Shown here piece after piece: positions 9,070-18,354 of a stretch of DNA of 35,341 bases. The notes below the pieces were generated by a model. The model did not search any database, was not told where the DNA came from, and saw nothing but the letters and a program-made list of their open reading frames with translations. The stretch comes from Lachnospiraceae bacterium (GTDB taxonomy: Bacteria; Bacillota; Clostridia; Lachnospirales; Lachnospiraceae), in assembly GCA_910575255.1 (NCBI GenBank), contig CAJTEM010000044.1:1-35341 (forward strand), in the 5' to 3' direction. The position numbers and the translations under genes were made by a program. Within the stretch, counting starts at the first letter, position 1. Each line of letters begins with the position of its first letter.

Positions 9070-9414
9070 ATATCCTCCTCCAGTCCATTTCTGCAGATCA
9101 GCGGCCTTTTTGTTTCTGTTATCATGGTTTTATTATATCCATAAATATCCGGGAGGATGTGGAATATTTTTGCAGGTTTTCCACGTTCTAATGCTGTTTC
9201 TTTTTCCTGATTGCATATTCTTTCTAGTATTTCAGGCTATATTTTATGCATAATGCACAATAATTATCGCTAAGCTTATCGCGCACAACCGAATAAAGAG
9301 TCCGGCTTGCCGGACTCTCTCCAAAGCGCAGCTACGGCAGCAGCCACCTTCCTTAGCGCGTAGTGCGCATCCTACGAAGGTTTTCGTATCATAAGACACA
9401 CTTTTCTATGATAC
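9070..9414. other. Intergenic region upstream of the sugar operon
   Basis: There is no convincing gene here. It holds an ATTATA (9132-9137; a minus-strand TATAAT without a good -35 partner), arms GTGGAA (9159-9164) and TTCCAC (9179-9184) that could be an operator, the palindrome TTATGCATAA (9244-9253), a 10-bp stem with a TT loop (9297-9318, AGAGTCCGGC/GCCGGACTCT), a short hairpin CGTAG/CTACG (9359-9376) like the tips of the palindromes at 18188 and 28588, and inverted repeat GTATCATA/TATGATAC (9386-9393, 9407-9414). The sugar-operon promoter must lie here but I cannot place it with confidence. Confidence 0.5.
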
Positions 9415-9448
9415 AAAAAACCGCTGCAGGCACAACGCCCACAACGGT
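9415..9448 (-). terminator. Rho-independent terminator of ftsH
   Basis: On the minus strand, ACCGTTGTGGGC and GCCTGCAGCGGT pair over about 11 bp with G-U wobbles and are followed at once by TTTTTTG. It lies about 75 bp beyond the ftsH stop codon, in the right orientation. Confidence 0.65.
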
Positions 9449-9522
9449 CTTCCCTTTCTTATGCCAACTCGCAGCCATCAGCCATAGAACAGGCCGGGCA
9501 GCAGCACTCTGGCAAAATCTAT

Positions 9523-11358
9523 TCAACTGTTCAATATCTCCATAAATTCCTCTCCGCTGATCGTCTCTCTCTCCAGCAAATACCCGGAAATCTCATTCAG
9601 CTTCCCCGCATGCTCTTTCAGAATCCCCATGGCCTTGTCATACTGCTCCTTCACGATCCGGATCACTTCCTCATCCACCATCCTGGCCGTCTCCGGAGAG
9701 CAGACCATGGACGTGTCTCCGCCCAGATATTGGTTGTTCACTGTCTCCAGCGCCACCATGCCGAATTCTTTGCTCATACCGTAACGGGTCACCATTGCCC
9801 TGGCCAGCTTGGTGGCCTGCTCAATGTCATTGGCCGCCCCGGTGGTAACGGAACCGAACATGAACTCCTCCGCCGCCCGGCCGCCGGTAAAAGTGGCAAT
9901 CTTATTCAGCGCCTCCTCCTTACTCATCAGGAAACGCTCCCCTTCCTCCACCTGCATGGTATAGCCCAATGCACCGGAAGTACGCGGAATAATGGTAATC
10001 TTATGAACCGGCGCACTGTGGCTCTGACATGCGGCCACCAGGGCATGTCCCACCTCATGGTAGGCCACAATCCGCTTCTCCTTCTCGGACACTGCCGCGT
10101 CCTTGCGCTGATATCCGGCAATGACCACCTCCACGCTTTCCTCCAGATCCCCCTGAGAAACCACGGCGCGCCCCTGGCGCACTGCCCGCAGGGCCGCTTC
10201 ATTGACGATATTGGCAAGCTCCGCGCCACTGGCTCCGGAGGTCGCACGTCCGATGGCATCAAAGTCCACACCGTCTCCCAGCTTCACGTTCCTCCCGTGA
10301 ACCTTCAGAATCGCCACCCGGCCCTTCAGATCCGGCAGCTCCACCGGAACCCGCCGGTCAAAACGCCCCGGGCGCAGCAACGCCTTATCCAGAGAATCCG
10401 GACGGTTGGTCGCCGCCAGAATCACCACGCCCTTTTTCCCGTCAAAGCCGTCCATCTCTGTCAGCAGCTGGTTCAGCGTCTGTTCCCGCTCGTCATTCCC
10501 CCCGATACCGCCGCCGTCACGCTTCTTGCCGATGGTATCAATCTCATCGATAAACACAATGCAGGGCGCCTTCTCATTCGCCTGCTTGAACAGATCCCGC
10601 ACCTTTGCCGCACCCATGCCCACGAACATCTCCACAAACTCCGAGCCGGAGATCGAAAAGAAGGGTACATGCGCTTCCCCTGCCACTGCCTTGGCCAGCA
10701 AGGTCTTCCCCGTTCCCGGAGGCCCCACCAGCAGGGCGCCCTTCGGAAGAGTTGCCCCGATGTCCGCGTATTTCTGCGGATTATGCAGAAAATCCACGAT
10801 CTCCTTTAACGCTTCCTTGGCCTCCTCCTCACCTGCCACATCCGCGAAGGTCTTCCCGGTCTCGGTCTCCGCATAAATCTTGGCATTGGATTTGCCGAAG
10901 GTCATCGCATTGCCCATGCCGCCCATCCGCTTCATCATCATCCGGCTCAGCAGCTGCCCGATCACCACGAACATCAGGATCGGCATGATCCAGGTGGTAA
11001 AAAATGTCAGCACGGGAGAGGCCTGCGTCGGAATCTCCTTGGCAAACACCACCCCTGCGTCGCGCAGGCGCTGTATCAGCTCCTCATCCGGCCACAGCCC
11101 CGTCTTATAGGCTCCCATCTCTCCCTTCTCATCCGTTCCCAGAAAGCTGATCTGGTTATCCTGCATGGCCACCTGCTCCACCCTGCCCTGCTCTACCATA
11201 TTCAGAAACTGATCATAGGAAACCTCATGAATCTTCCGCTCCAGCACGGAAGGAAAGACCAGCGCATTCAAAAGCATCGTCACAACCAGTACAATAAAGT
11301 AATAATAGAGCCAGCTCTTTGGCGAAGGCTTCTTTGGTTCTTCATTCTTCACACCCAT
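9523..11358 (-). CDS. ftsH: ATP-dependent zinc metalloprotease FtsH
   Basis: Membrane-bound AAA+ protease that degrades misfolded membrane proteins and regulatory proteins. 611 residues from the chosen start. There are two membrane segments (about 16-36 and 115-137) flanking a short extracellular domain. Walker A is GPPGTGKT (212-219), Walker [10 protein letters not shown] (266-274), the second region of homology is [18 protein letters not shown], and the zinc site is HEVGH (434-438; HEAGH is commoner). The ATG at 11358 (MGVKNEE) has GAAGGAGAA eight bases before it; an ATG seven codons upstream would place that SD inside the gene. It appears monocistronic, between a terminator (9415) and the serpin terminator (11399). 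Confidence 0.96.
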   Translation of the reverse strand: MGVKNEEPKKPSPKSWLYYYFIVLVVTMLLNALVFPSVLERKIHEVSYDQFLNMVEQGRVEQVAMQDNQISFLGTDEKGEMGAYKTGLWPDEELIQRLRDAGVVFAKEIPTQASPVLTFFTTWIMPILMFVVIGQLLSRMMMKRMGGMGNAMTFGKSNAKIYAETETGKTFADVAGEEEAKEALKEIVDFLHNPQKYADIGATLPKGALLVGPPGTGKTLLAKAVAGEAHVPFFSISGSEFVEMFVGMGAAKVRDLFKQANEKAPCIVFIDEIDTIGKKRDGGGIGGNDEREQTLNQLLTEMDGFDGKKGVVILAATNRPDSLDKALLRPGRFDRRVPVELPDLKGRVAILKVHGRNVKLGDGVDFDAIGRATSGASGAELANIVNEAALRAVRQGRAVVSQGDLEESVEVVIAGYQRKDAAVSEKEKRIVAYHEVGHALVAACQSHSAPVHKITIIPRTSGALGYTMQVEEGERFLMSKEEALNKIATFTGGRAAEEFMFGSVTTGAANDIEQATKLARAMVTRYGMSKEFGMVALETVNNQYLGGDTSMVCSPETARMVDEEVIRIVKEQYDKAMGILKEHAGKLNEISGYLLERETISGEEFMEILNS

Positions 11359-11398
11359 TCCATATTCTCCTTCAATCAATGTTCTTATCAGTATACAA

Positions 11399-11425
11399 CA
11401 AAAGCGAAGTTTTTTAAACCTCGCT
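11399..11425 (-). terminator. Terminator downstream of the serpin gene
   Basis: The minus strand reads AGCGAGGT, an A-rich loop, ACTTCGCT and then TTTTGTTG: an 8-bp stem with one wobble and a T-run. It lies 35 bp after the serpin stop. A possible ftsH -10 (TATACT) follows within 15 bp. Confidence 0.5.
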
Positions 11426-11459
11426 CTTCTAAAAATATTCTAAATACTTTCTAAAAAGG

Positions 11460-12878
11460 TTAAGGGTTTTCTTGATCCGGCTGCCGGTATATCCCTAAAA
11501 AGAGCCAGATTCCGCTGTCCGTGCGGATTCCATAGAGAAACGGACGATCCAGGATCATATCCACATGCGCAGGCTTCTCCCTTTCGATAGCCGCGGCTTC
11601 CGTTTCCATCACCGTATAAGCTGCCCCCTCCACCCCGCTTTCGTCCATGCTGATAAAGGTTTCCTGCCTCATATCCGAAATCCACAGAGGGTCTTTCGAG
11701 ATGCCGCCAAATTCCGCGGCTTCCCCAAACATCCTCTCTGTCCCCAGGGCCTGCAAAAAACCAACCAGATTGATGGAACTTTTGACAGAAAATCTGGGGA
11801 TCCTCCAGGTGATTTCCCCTTCCTTCCATTCTCCCGCGTCCGGATTCATGGCAATTTCCAAAAGCTCTGGCGAACCCAGAAAATCCTCCGGCCTTCTCCC
11901 CTCATGAGGAAGAAGGAAAATAACCTGGCTGTCCGCCGTTTTCAGATAAGACACCCGGAATCCGTCCCCCTCCCGAAATCTCCCGGATTCCATGGTCTGG
12001 TTCAGGAAAAGACAGGGCAAGCGTTCACCGTCTGACAATGTAAAAATGTCTTCTTTGGTATTATCTTTAGCAAAGCGGCTCCGCCAGCCCCCATAAAAAT
12101 ACAAGGTATTCAGGATGCTGATCCGGTTATCCGGATCCGGATTCACCGGCGCAGGAAGAGTTTGGTTTGTCTTTTGTGCAATCCATTCTCCCATAGCCGC
12201 CCCAACCTCCGGACTTTTAAAATCCACGGTCAGGCAGGGGGCAAAGAATTGGCAGGACGCCAGCTTTTGATATTCCTTCTCTATGGCCGCCGAATCCGAT
12301 ACCCAGACAGAATTGCCTATGGTTATGGCATCTCCTTCATCCGATCCCGACCCGCCATAACGTTCGCTTCTCTTTTTCGCCCACTGCTCCGAATAATAGA
12401 GCCACTGATAGAGCTTCTGGCACTGTATCGCCAGCTCCTCCCGGCTGTCCATATGTAACCGCGCCAGAATCTCTGCCTCTGTTTCCCCACAAGCCCCACA
12501 CCCGGCCAATGCCAGGGCATAAGAGGCGCTCAAGGGGCTGTAATTGACATTTCCCCCTTCCTGCCTCAGCACAAGGCTTGCACTCTCAAAAGCAAAGCTC
12601 TCCAGCCCTTCCCGGAATTCCTCCGAAATCCGGTTTTCGTACAAAAGCTCCTGCCATTTTTCTATATCCCGGGCCTCCAGGGAGACCTCGCGGGGCATTT
12701 TCTCTTTTGCCAGAACCCTGTCAGTCTCTGTCTTCCCGTTCCTGAAGACGAAGAATACGCATATCCCTGCCAACAACACAAGAAGAAGGCAAAAAGAAAT
12801 GCAACATTTCTGTCTTTGTATTCCTGGCCTTGCTTTTTTATGGCGGGATCTTCCCCGAACCCTTTCCCCTCCCATCAT
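11460..12878 (-). CDS. Membrane-anchored serpin (serine protease inhibitor)
   Basis: Serpins trap proteases through a reactive-centre loop that inserts into a beta sheet after cleavage. 472 residues from the chosen start. A basic N-terminus is followed by one hydrophobic segment (CLLLVLLAGICVFFVF), so the domain is probably outside the cell and anchored; AGIC is not a good lipobox. Serpin motifs are NVNYSPLSASYALALAGCGA (SPLSI-type helix), GNSVWVSD, ILNTLYFYGGW (usual NAIYFKGxW), a hinge ESGVEGAAYT, and the signature RPFLYGIR (about 445). Counting from the hinge glycine puts P1-P1' near Ala429-Ala430, suggesting an elastase-like target; Val at P14 and Tyr at P9 are unusual for inhibitory serpins. 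ATG 12878 has AAAGGA before it; ATG 12923 and TTG 12938 are alternatives. It follows abgB on the same strand. Confidence 0.85.
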   Translation of the reverse strand: MMGGERVRGRSRHKKARPGIQRQKCCISFCLLLVLLAGICVFFVFRNGKTETDRVLAKEKMPREVSLEARDIEKWQELLYENRISEEFREGLESFAFESASLVLRQEGGNVNYSPLSASYALALAGCGACGETEAEILARLHMDSREELAIQCQKLYQWLYYSEQWAKKRSERYGGSGSDEGDAITIGNSVWVSDSAAIEKEYQKLASCQFFAPCLTVDFKSPEVGAAMGEWIAQKTNQTLPAPVNPDPDNRISILNTLYFYGGWRSRFAKDNTKEDIFTLSDGERLPCLFLNQTMESGRFREGDGFRVSYLKTADSQVIFLLPHEGRRPEDFLGSPELLEIAMNPDAGEWKEGEITWRIPRFSVKSSINLVGFLQALGTERMFGEAAEFGGISKDPLWISDMRQETFISMDESGVEGAAYTVMETEAAAIEREKPAHVDMILDRPFLYGIRTDSGIWLFLGIYRQPDQENP

Positions 12879-12922
12879 CGATATTCCTTTCTTTTTCCTT
12901 CCTGCACCCTTCCGTCCGGGCA

Positions 12923-12984
12923 TTCTTCTTTCCCGCAACTCTTCAGTCCGGCACTCTTCTTTCCCGCACTCTTCAGTCCGGCAC
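12923..12984. repeat. Two-copy tandem repeat of about 30 bp at the abgB/serpin junction
   Basis: A TTCTTTCCCGCA(A)CTCTTCAGTCCGGC segment occurs twice, offset by 30-31 bp with a single-base indel. It spans the abgB stop codon and the sequence upstream of the serpin start, so it may have arisen by slippage. It makes the serpin N-terminus uncertain because two of the possible starts lie beside it. Confidence 0.7.
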
Positions 12985-14415
12985 TACCGGCACCGCATCC
13001 GCCGGAATCGGACAGACATACCCGCTGGCGGTACGCCTCTCAAACTCCTCCCTTGCAGCCTCCAGAAGACCTGGCTTTTCCAGCAGATCCACTACGGTTG
13101 CCGCCAGGACCTTGCCCGCATGGATCGCTGCCTTGTGTCCGATCTCCGTCCGGTCACACGATACGTTCTGCCAGCTGTGCCCCGGACAGCCGTTCGGCCA
13201 GGCAGCCACATGAATCTGTGCCGTCGGGGTCAGCCAGCTCACGTCTCCCACATCCGTGGAACCTGGATGAAATGCTTCCCCCTTATACAGGGGCGCCAGA
13301 AATGCATTCATGGCATGGCCAGTCTGTGCCTGCATCGCCCTCACCTGCTCCTTTGCCCTCTCCTCATAACGAGCCGCGATTCCCGGAACGGCATCACTTC
13401 CCGGGTATGTCACGGCCAGCGCATCTGCGAATTCATATTCCTCCCTGGTATATTCCGGCACGCCCAGCTCCTGATAATTATCATACAATGCCTGCTCCAG
13501 CACATGGTTGCTCACCGTATCCGCCAGTCCGTCGATAAACTGCCGCTCAAAGGTCGTGTCTGTCATCAGCGCCGCGCCCTGAGCGATCCGATCCACCCGC
13601 TCCTGCAGTTCCACTGCCTCCGCGACATGATTCGAGCGCACCATATAGAGCACACTGGCCCGCGGCTGAACCACATTCGGGCTGCAGCCGCCCGCATCCG
13701 TAATCGCATAATGAATCCGCGCTTTATCGCTCATATGCTCTCTGAGAAACTGTACCCCGATATTCATCAGCTCCACGGCATCCAGCGCACTGCGCCCCCG
13801 CTCGGGAGCCCCCGCCGCATGAGAGGCTGTTCCGGTAAATTTATACTGTACCTGAATACAGGAATTCGAAGATCCGGTCCGCACCTCGTTGACGTCCTCG
13901 GGATGCCAGGTCAGCGCCGCGTCCAAATCCTTCCATACGCCGTCCCGGGCCATAAATGCTTTCGCCGCACCTCCCTCCTCCCCGGGACAGCCATAGAGAA
14001 TCACCGTACCCGAGCCGCCTGCAGCTTCCAGATATGCCTTTACTCCCAGCGCTGCCGCAAAAGCTCCCGCCCCCAGCAGGTTGTGGCCGCAGCCATGTCC
14101 GGTTCCTCCTGCCTTCAGTTCCTCCCGCACCAGGCTCCCTGCCTTCTGGGAAAGCCCTGACAGTGCGTCATATTCCGCCAGCAGGCCAATCACTGGCCTG
14201 CCGCTCCCAAAGCTTGCCGAAAAAGCAGTCTCAATCTTACAGATTCCCCGTTCAACCGTAAAACCCTCCTTTTCCAGCAGCTCACAGTAAAGCCGTGCAG
14301 ATCTTTGCTCCATCAGCGAAAGCTCCGCAAACTCCCAGATACGATCTGCCGCATCCGTAATCATCTCCCGCTTTGCCTCAATCGCAGCCAGTGCCGCCTG
14401 TTTTTCCTTCTGCAT
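12973..14415 (-). CDS. abgB: M20 family amidohydrolase, aminobenzoyl-glutamate utilization protein B-like
   Basis: 480-residue M20 metallopeptidase-like amidohydrolase. Metal-binding motifs are GTGHGCGHNLLGA and PGEEGGAAKAFM, with WHPEDVNEV and DVGDVSWLTP near the C-terminus; the overall order matches AbgB, which with AbgA hydrolyses p-aminobenzoyl-glutamate in E. coli. AbgA and the AbgT transporter are not in the window, so the true substrate may be another N-acyl amino acid or dipeptide. It lies downstream of an amino acid ABC transporter on the same strand, from which it is separated by 253 bp of repeat-like DNA. SD AGGAGAAC is close to the ATG. Confidence 0.85.
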   Translation of the reverse strand: MQKEKQAALAAIEAKREMITDAADRIWEFAELSLMEQRSARLYCELLEKEGFTVERGICKIETAFSASFGSGRPVIGLLAEYDALSGLSQKAGSLVREELKAGGTGHGCGHNLLGAGAFAAALGVKAYLEAAGGSGTVILYGCPGEEGGAAKAFMARDGVWKDLDAALTWHPEDVNEVRTGSSNSCIQVQYKFTGTASHAAGAPERGRSALDAVELMNIGVQFLREHMSDKARIHYAITDAGGCSPNVVQPRASVLYMVRSNHVAEAVELQERVDRIAQGAALMTDTTFERQFIDGLADTVSNHVLEQALYDNYQELGVPEYTREEYEFADALAVTYPGSDAVPGIAARYEERAKEQVRAMQAQTGHAMNAFLAPLYKGEAFHPGSTDVGDVSWLTPTAQIHVAAWPNGCPGHSWQNVSCDRTEIGHKAAIHAGKVLAATVVDLLEKPGLLEAAREEFERRTASGYVCPIPADAVPVVPD

Positions 14416-14668
14416 GTTTGTTCTCCTTTCCTGCCCGGGGACTCTCTCTTGAATCCGCCCCAGGCTGCAAGTCCTTTCCGGACAATCTTCTTTTCCTGTA
14501 TGCGGTCTGCGCTCCGCTTCGGTCGATGCTGGTCATGCGCCACTGGCGCATAGCACCCCTCGCAGCATTCGCCAAACGCTCGTGCAAGCACTGCACTTGG
14601 CTCATTGCCCGCAAGAATCAGCGACAGGCCAGCCGCATACGGCTGGCCTGTCATAAGCTTCCCATCAT
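14416..14668. repeat. Intergenic region rich in palindromes
   Basis: There is no convincing gene. It has a perfect 13-bp stem with a CATA loop (14623-14652, GACAGGCCAGCCG/CGGCTGGCCTGTC) and the palindrome TGCGCCA-C-TGGCGCA near 14535-14550. Neither is followed by a T-run on the minus strand, so a simple terminator is doubtful. The density of clean palindromes suggests a repetitive extragenic element; no second copy is present in this window. Confidence 0.5.
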
Positions 14669-15445
14669 TTATAATACCTTTGCCAGAAAATCCTGAAGTC
14701 GGGGGCTCTGCGGATTCTCGAAAATATCCTTCGGCGTTCCCTGTTCCAGAAGCATACCGTCTGCCATAAACAGCACCCGGTTGCCGACCTCTCTGGCAAA
14801 GCCCATCTCATGAGTAACCACCACCATGGTCATGCCCTCTTTTGCCAGCTCCTTCATAACATCCAGAACCTCACCCACCATCTCCGGATCCAATGCGGAG
14901 GTCGGCTCATCAAACAACATCACCTCCGGCTCCATGGCCAGAGCCCGCACGATTGCCACCCTCTGCTTCTGCCCTCCGGACAGCTGAATGGGATACGCAT
15001 CCGCACGGTCCTTCAGTCCGACCCGGTCCAGCAGCTGCAGGGCTTTCTCCCGCGCGGCCTCCTGACTCATTCCCTTCACCTTGATCGGCGCCAGTGTCAT
15101 ATTCTCCAGAATCGTCTTATGCGGAAACAGGTTAAAATGCTGGAATACCATCCCCATCTTCTGGCGCAGCCGGTCGATATCCAGCTTCACGGTTTTCCCG
15201 GACGCATCCTTATACTTTTTCTTCGTGATATCCGCCCCGTCAAATACAATGGCTCCGCCCGTCGGCTCCTCCAAAAGATTCAGGCTCCGCAAAAAAGTGG
15301 ATTTTCCGGATCCGGAGGGTCCGATTACCACCATCACATCTCCCCGGTTAATATCAACCGTCACCCCGTCCAGGGCTTTGATCGCACCCATGTGGTAATG
15401 CTTCCTCAAATCTGTCACCTGGATCAGGCTATCGTTTGTCGCCAT
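14669..15445 (-). CDS. Polar amino acid ABC transporter ATP-binding protein (GlnQ family)
   Basis: 258-residue ATPase that powers amino acid import. Walker [11 protein letters not shown]-loop QHFNLFP, signature [15 protein letters not shown], Walker [14 protein letters not shown] and switch His in VVTHEMGFA are all intact. An insert at [15 protein letters not shown] lengthens the region between Walker A and the Q-loop, as in some family members. It overlaps the permease gene by 17 bp and has SD AAAGGAGAA, so the two are co-translated. Confidence 0.95.
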   Translation of the reverse strand: MATNDSLIQVTDLRKHYHMGAIKALDGVTVDINRGDVMVVIGPSGSGKSTFLRSLNLLEEPTGGAIVFDGADITKKKYKDASGKTVKLDIDRLRQKMGMVFQHFNLFPHKTILENMTLAPIKVKGMSQEAAREKALQLLDRVGLKDRADAYPIQLSGGQKQRVAIVRALAMEPEVMLFDEPTSALDPEMVGEVLDVMKELAKEGMTMVVVTHEMGFAREVGNRVLFMADGMLLEQGTPKDIFENPQSPRLQDFLAKVL

Positions 15446-16214
15446 GGCTCATTCTCCTTTCAAAGTAGGCAATGATCTTGGAGGTGGGGAAGCACAGACA
15501 GAAATAAACTGCCGTTGCCACCAGAAGCGGCTCCACAATCACAAATGTCGCACCCTTGACTGCATTGACCGCTGACATGATATCCTGGACGCCGATCGTA
15601 TAGGTGATCGCAGATTCCTTGATAATAACCACAAACTCGTTGGCAATCGCCGGCAGAATATTCTTCAGTGCCTGCGGCAGAATGATATAACGCAGATTCT
15701 GGGTCTGCGATAATCCCAGGGAACGGGCCGCCTCTGTCTGGCCGCCGTCGATGGACTGGATTCCGGCCCGGATAATTTCACACAGATAAGCGCCGGAATT
15801 CATCCCCAATGCCACTACGCCGGGGAAGAAACGGTCGAATTTGATAAAGCCGAACATCTGAAAGGACGGAAGCTTAATCAGGCTGAACACCCCGTAATAG
15901 ATAATAAAAATCTGCACCAGCACCGGGGTGGAACGCAGAACCTCCACATAAGCCGTGGCAAGAAAACTCAGCGGATTAAACCGGCTGACCAGCGACAAAA
16001 AGCCGCCTTCCCGCAAATGGCCGTTCTCATCCAGCCCCAGACTGCGGAACGGACGAACGTTGGACATCCGCATCAGCGCCAGAACCAGCGCGATGCAAAA
16101 GCCGATCACTACTGTAAACAGGGATAACAGGACCGTGACCAGCATTCCCTGCTTAAACAGCTGTGCATACGGCGCGATTTTTGAAAAATTATCTAACTGT
16201 ATAAACTGACCCAT
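15429..16214 (-). CDS. Polar amino acid ABC transporter permease
   Basis: 261-residue membrane subunit of the HisM/GlnP family. The EAA loop that contacts the ATPase is [22 protein letters not shown]. Hydrophobic segments are [43 protein letters not shown] and others near the C-terminus. An insert between the first two segments ([21 protein letters not shown]) is longer than in typical GlnP. No second permease is present, so it probably works as a homodimer. Confidence 0.93.
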   Translation of the reverse strand: MGQFIQLDNFSKIAPYAQLFKQGMLVTVLLSLFTVVIGFCIALVLALMRMSNVRPFRSLGLDENGHLREGGFLSLVSRFNPLSFLATAYVEVLRSTPVLVQIFIIYYGVFSLIKLPSFQMFGFIKFDRFFPGVVALGMNSGAYLCEIIRAGIQSIDGGQTEAARSLGLSQTQNLRYIILPQALKNILPAIANEFVVIIKESAITYTIGVQDIMSAVNAVKGATFVIVEPLLVATAVYFCLCFPTSKIIAYFERRMSHGDKR

Positions 16215-16241
16215 GGGGTGCTCCTTTCCTTAAAACAGGGA

Positions 16242-16267
16242 TTCCTCCCCTGAATATCGGGGAGGAA
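16242..16267 (-). promoter_or_regulatory. Intercistronic hairpin after the solute-binding protein gene
   Basis: TTCCTCCCC and GGGGAGGAA make a perfect 9-bp stem with an 8-nt loop between the binding-protein stop (16293) and the permease start (16214). On the minus strand it is followed only by TCCCTGTTTT, so it may be a leaky terminator or an RNA-stabilising structure that gives more binding protein than membrane parts, as is common in ABC operons. Confidence 0.55.
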
Positions 16268-16292
16268 CCGATTCCTGACGGATCATATTTCC

Positions 16293-17249
16293 TTATTCCT
16301 GAACCTGTCCGTTCTCGTTCAGCAGGCCCTCATACTTCTCACCGGATGCCTGCTCATTGGCTTCTGCTATGAATCTCTCCATCGAGCCATCCTCAATCGC
16401 CTTGGCAATGGAAGCATTAACTGCTGCCAGCAGGCCTTCATTCCCCTTGCAGACTCCGATAGCGGATCCCTCCTGGTCGTAAGGAACCTCCATCACGATC
16501 TCCAGCTCCGGATAGTTCTTCTGATAGCTCTTTGCCACATCTGTCTCAATATAAGCAGCATCCATCTTTCCGGACAAAAGCTCAGTGATGATATCTGTCA
16601 CCTTCGGGAGCGGTACGATATCCGCGTCCGGGCTGTTTGTCGTAGCCAGATCCATCTGGATGGAACCGATCTGGGCGCCCACGGAAACCTCCGGCTTATT
16701 GATTGCTTCAAAAGAATTGTAAGTCTCTGCATTGTCCTTTACCGTCACTAAGGACTGTCCGCCTATGTAATACAGATCAGAGAAATCCATGATTCCTTCC
16801 CTCTTGGGATCCGGAGAAAGTCCTGCCATGCCCAGATCCACGGATTTGGTCTGCAGCTCGCTCAAAACGCCGTCAAAATCCACGGTAACCACTTCCAGCT
16901 CCAGTCCCAGATCATCGGCAATATACTGGGCCAGAGCCATGTCAAAGCCCGCCAGCGCCGGGGTTCCGTCCTCTCCGATCGCGTAAAACTCATACGGCGC
17001 AAAATCCGGGCTGGTAGCTACCGTCAGCTTTCCCTCTGCAACCGTCTCCACCTCGGCAGCCGCTGCTGCTTCTGTTGCCTCCGTCTCCTCAGCCTCTCCC
17101 TCTGTGCTCCCGGCTTCGCTTCCCGCTGCTGTCGTCTCTGCCGCAGTGGTAGCTGCCTCCGTTGTCTGGGAAGAAGAGCTGCCGCCGCATGCTGCCAGAG
17201 AAGCAGCCATGCATACTGCCGTTCCTAATGCTAAAATCTTCTTTTTCAT
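16293..17249 (-). CDS. Amino acid ABC transporter substrate-binding lipoprotein
   Basis: 318 residues. A lipoprotein signal peptide ends at the lipobox LAAC (Cys21), so it is tethered to the outer face of the membrane. A linker of about 50 residues rich in Ser, Thr, Glu and Ala follows. The bacterial SBP type 3 domain starts at KLTVATSPDFAPYEF and contains GFDMALAQYIADDLG, GLSPDPKREGIMDFSD and AAYIETDVA. The ligand is a polar amino acid; which one is not readable. It is the first gene of the transporter operon and has its own promoter. Confidence 0.94.
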   Translation of the reverse strand: MKKKILALGTAVCMAASLAACGGSSSSQTTEAATTAAETTAAGSEAGSTEGEAEETEATEAAAAAEVETVAEGKLTVATSPDFAPYEFYAIGEDGTPALAGFDMALAQYIADDLGLELEVVTVDFDGVLSELQTKSVDLGMAGLSPDPKREGIMDFSDLYYIGGQSLVTVKDNAETYNSFEAINKPEVSVGAQIGSIQMDLATTNSPDADIVPLPKVTDIITELLSGKMDAAYIETDVAKSYQKNYPELEIVMEVPYDQEGSAIGVCKGNEGLLAAVNASIAKAIEDGSMERFIAEANEQASGEKYEGLLNENGQVQE

Positions 17250-17339
17250 AATAGAATCTCCTCCTCAATGTGCCGGTATTCTGCGGTTCGGATACCGTGC
17301 ATAAATATAATCGAGTGCAAAAACGCTCCGACTTTATTC

Positions 17340-17367
17340 ATTATACATATTTTCCGGAATTTATCAA
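17340..17367 (-). promoter_or_regulatory. Promoter of the amino acid ABC transporter operon
   Basis: On the minus strand TTGATA (17362-17367) and a perfect TATAAT (17340-17345) are spaced by 16 bp. Transcription would start near 17333, leaving about 84 nt of leader before the binding-protein ATG. Confidence 0.75.
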
Positions 17368-17398
17368 GTGGAAATGTATAAAAATACAAAGGAGGCTC

Positions 17399-18061
17399 TC
17401 AAATTCCGTTTAATATCCTGGTGAGAAGCTCTGACGGATGCCTGATAATATCATAGGGATGGAATGCCTCCAGCTCCGTTCTGTCCCGGAAGCCCCAGGT
17501 CACGCCAATGGTAACCAGGCCTGCCCCCAGGCCCGTTTTCATATCCGTATTCGTATCCCCCAGATACAGGCATTCCTCCGGTTTTACCGCAAATGCTTCC
17601 AGGATTTTCATCACCCCGGCCGGATCCGGCTTTTTGGGAATCCCGGGCTGTTCTCCGGCAATATAGTCAAAATATTCCTTTCCGAAAACGCTTTCGATAT
17701 TCTCCACCGTCCGTGCATGCGGTTTATTGGACAGCACCGCTATCTTGATTCCCCGCTCCTTCAGTCCGGCCAGAAGTTCGGGAATTCCTTCATAGGGCTG
17801 CACCTGATACAGACAATTCTCTGCAAACAGACGGGTATAAAGGAGGAAGCTTTCCTCCAGATGTTTCTCGTCTTCATCCCCACAGGAATGCAGCGCCCGT
17901 CTCAGCTGCATCTGGTAGCCGTCCCCGACAAAGTGCTTCATCTGTTCTTCCGTAACCGGCCCCAGCCCGAAATGCTTCAGCACCAGATTCGTGGTATAAG
18001 CAAGTGCCTTCAAAGTGTTCAGCAGTGTTCCATCCAAATCAAATATACAACATTTTATCAT
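17399..18061 (-). CDS. gph: HAD-family hydrolase, phosphoglycolate phosphatase-like
   Basis: 220-residue HAD phosphatase. Motif I is DLDGTLLNT (nucleophile Asp8), motif II LSNKPH, motif III KKPDPAG and motif IV YLGDTNTDMKTG. The helical cap between motifs I and II marks subclass IA, as in Gph and PGMB-type enzymes. Phosphoglycolate is the usual assignment for this architecture, but substrate specificity in the family is loose. SD GGAGGAG precedes the ATG. It is transcribed away from nfo. Confidence 0.8.
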   Translation of the reverse strand: MIKCCIFDLDGTLLNTLKALAYTTNLVLKHFGLGPVTEEQMKHFVGDGYQMQLRRALHSCGDEDEKHLEESFLLYTRLFAENCLYQVQPYEGIPELLAGLKERGIKIAVLSNKPHARTVENIESVFGKEYFDYIAGEQPGIPKKPDPAGVMKILEAFAVKPEECLYLGDTNTDMKTGLGAGLVTIGVTWGFRDRTELEAFHPYDIIRHPSELLTRILNGI

Positions 18062-18102
18062 CTGGCTCCTCCGTTCCCTATCCTGTTTTTTCTGACCTTC
18101 TG

Positions 18103-18131
18103 ATTATAACTCCTTGGCGCTTGTCCGGCAA
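18103..18131 (-). promoter_or_regulatory. Promoter of the HAD hydrolase gene
   Basis: On the minus strand TTGCCG (18126-18131) and TATAAT (18103-18108) are spaced by 17 bp. Transcription would start near 18096, about 35 nt before the ATG. Confidence 0.7.
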
Positions 18132-18187
18132 GAACCATTCAGAAAAACATTTACTTTTCCCGGTAATTACGATATATTTATAGAAGA

Positions 18188-18354
18188 CTAGTACAGCATT
18201 GCTTAAATTTCGGTGAATCAATTGCTTGATATCGGTGTCATCTGTGCGTCTGCGAAGCGACGGCGTAGTGGCACCTACGTCTAGCTTCGCAGGCGTGCAG
18301 AGGGCGCTGATAGCAGGTGATTGATTCACCGGAATTTAGGCAAGGCTGTACTAG
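18188..18354. repeat. Long imperfect palindrome, A type (copy 1)
   Basis: 167 bp bounded by CTAGTACAGC and GCTGTACTAG. The arms pair along most of their length with mismatches, including GGTGAATCAAT against ATTGATTCACC, up to GCGAAGC/GCTTCGC (18252-18258, 18284-18290). The tip is GGCGTAGTGGCACCTACGT (18262-18280), a CGTAG/CTACG stem around a TGG-containing loop. The left end AGTACAGCATTGCTT recurs at 28590. Its right CTAG is also the left CTAG of the next palindrome. It lies between the divergent HAD and nfo genes. Confidence 0.9.

Noticed and set aside
9363-9545. 60-codon plus-strand frame in the gap before ftsH
   Set aside because: It runs through the ftsH terminator and into the ftsH 3' end; no ribosome binding site and no protein-like pattern.
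12544-14160. Plus-strand frame of 538 codons across serpin and abgB
   Set aside because: It is antisense to two well-supported genes, rich in Pro, Arg, His and Ser as such shadows are, with no recognisable motif.
18078-18329. 83-codon minus-strand frame in the first palindrome
   Set aside because: It reads through the arms of the palindrome and the HAD-gene promoter; its apparent coding is a by-product.
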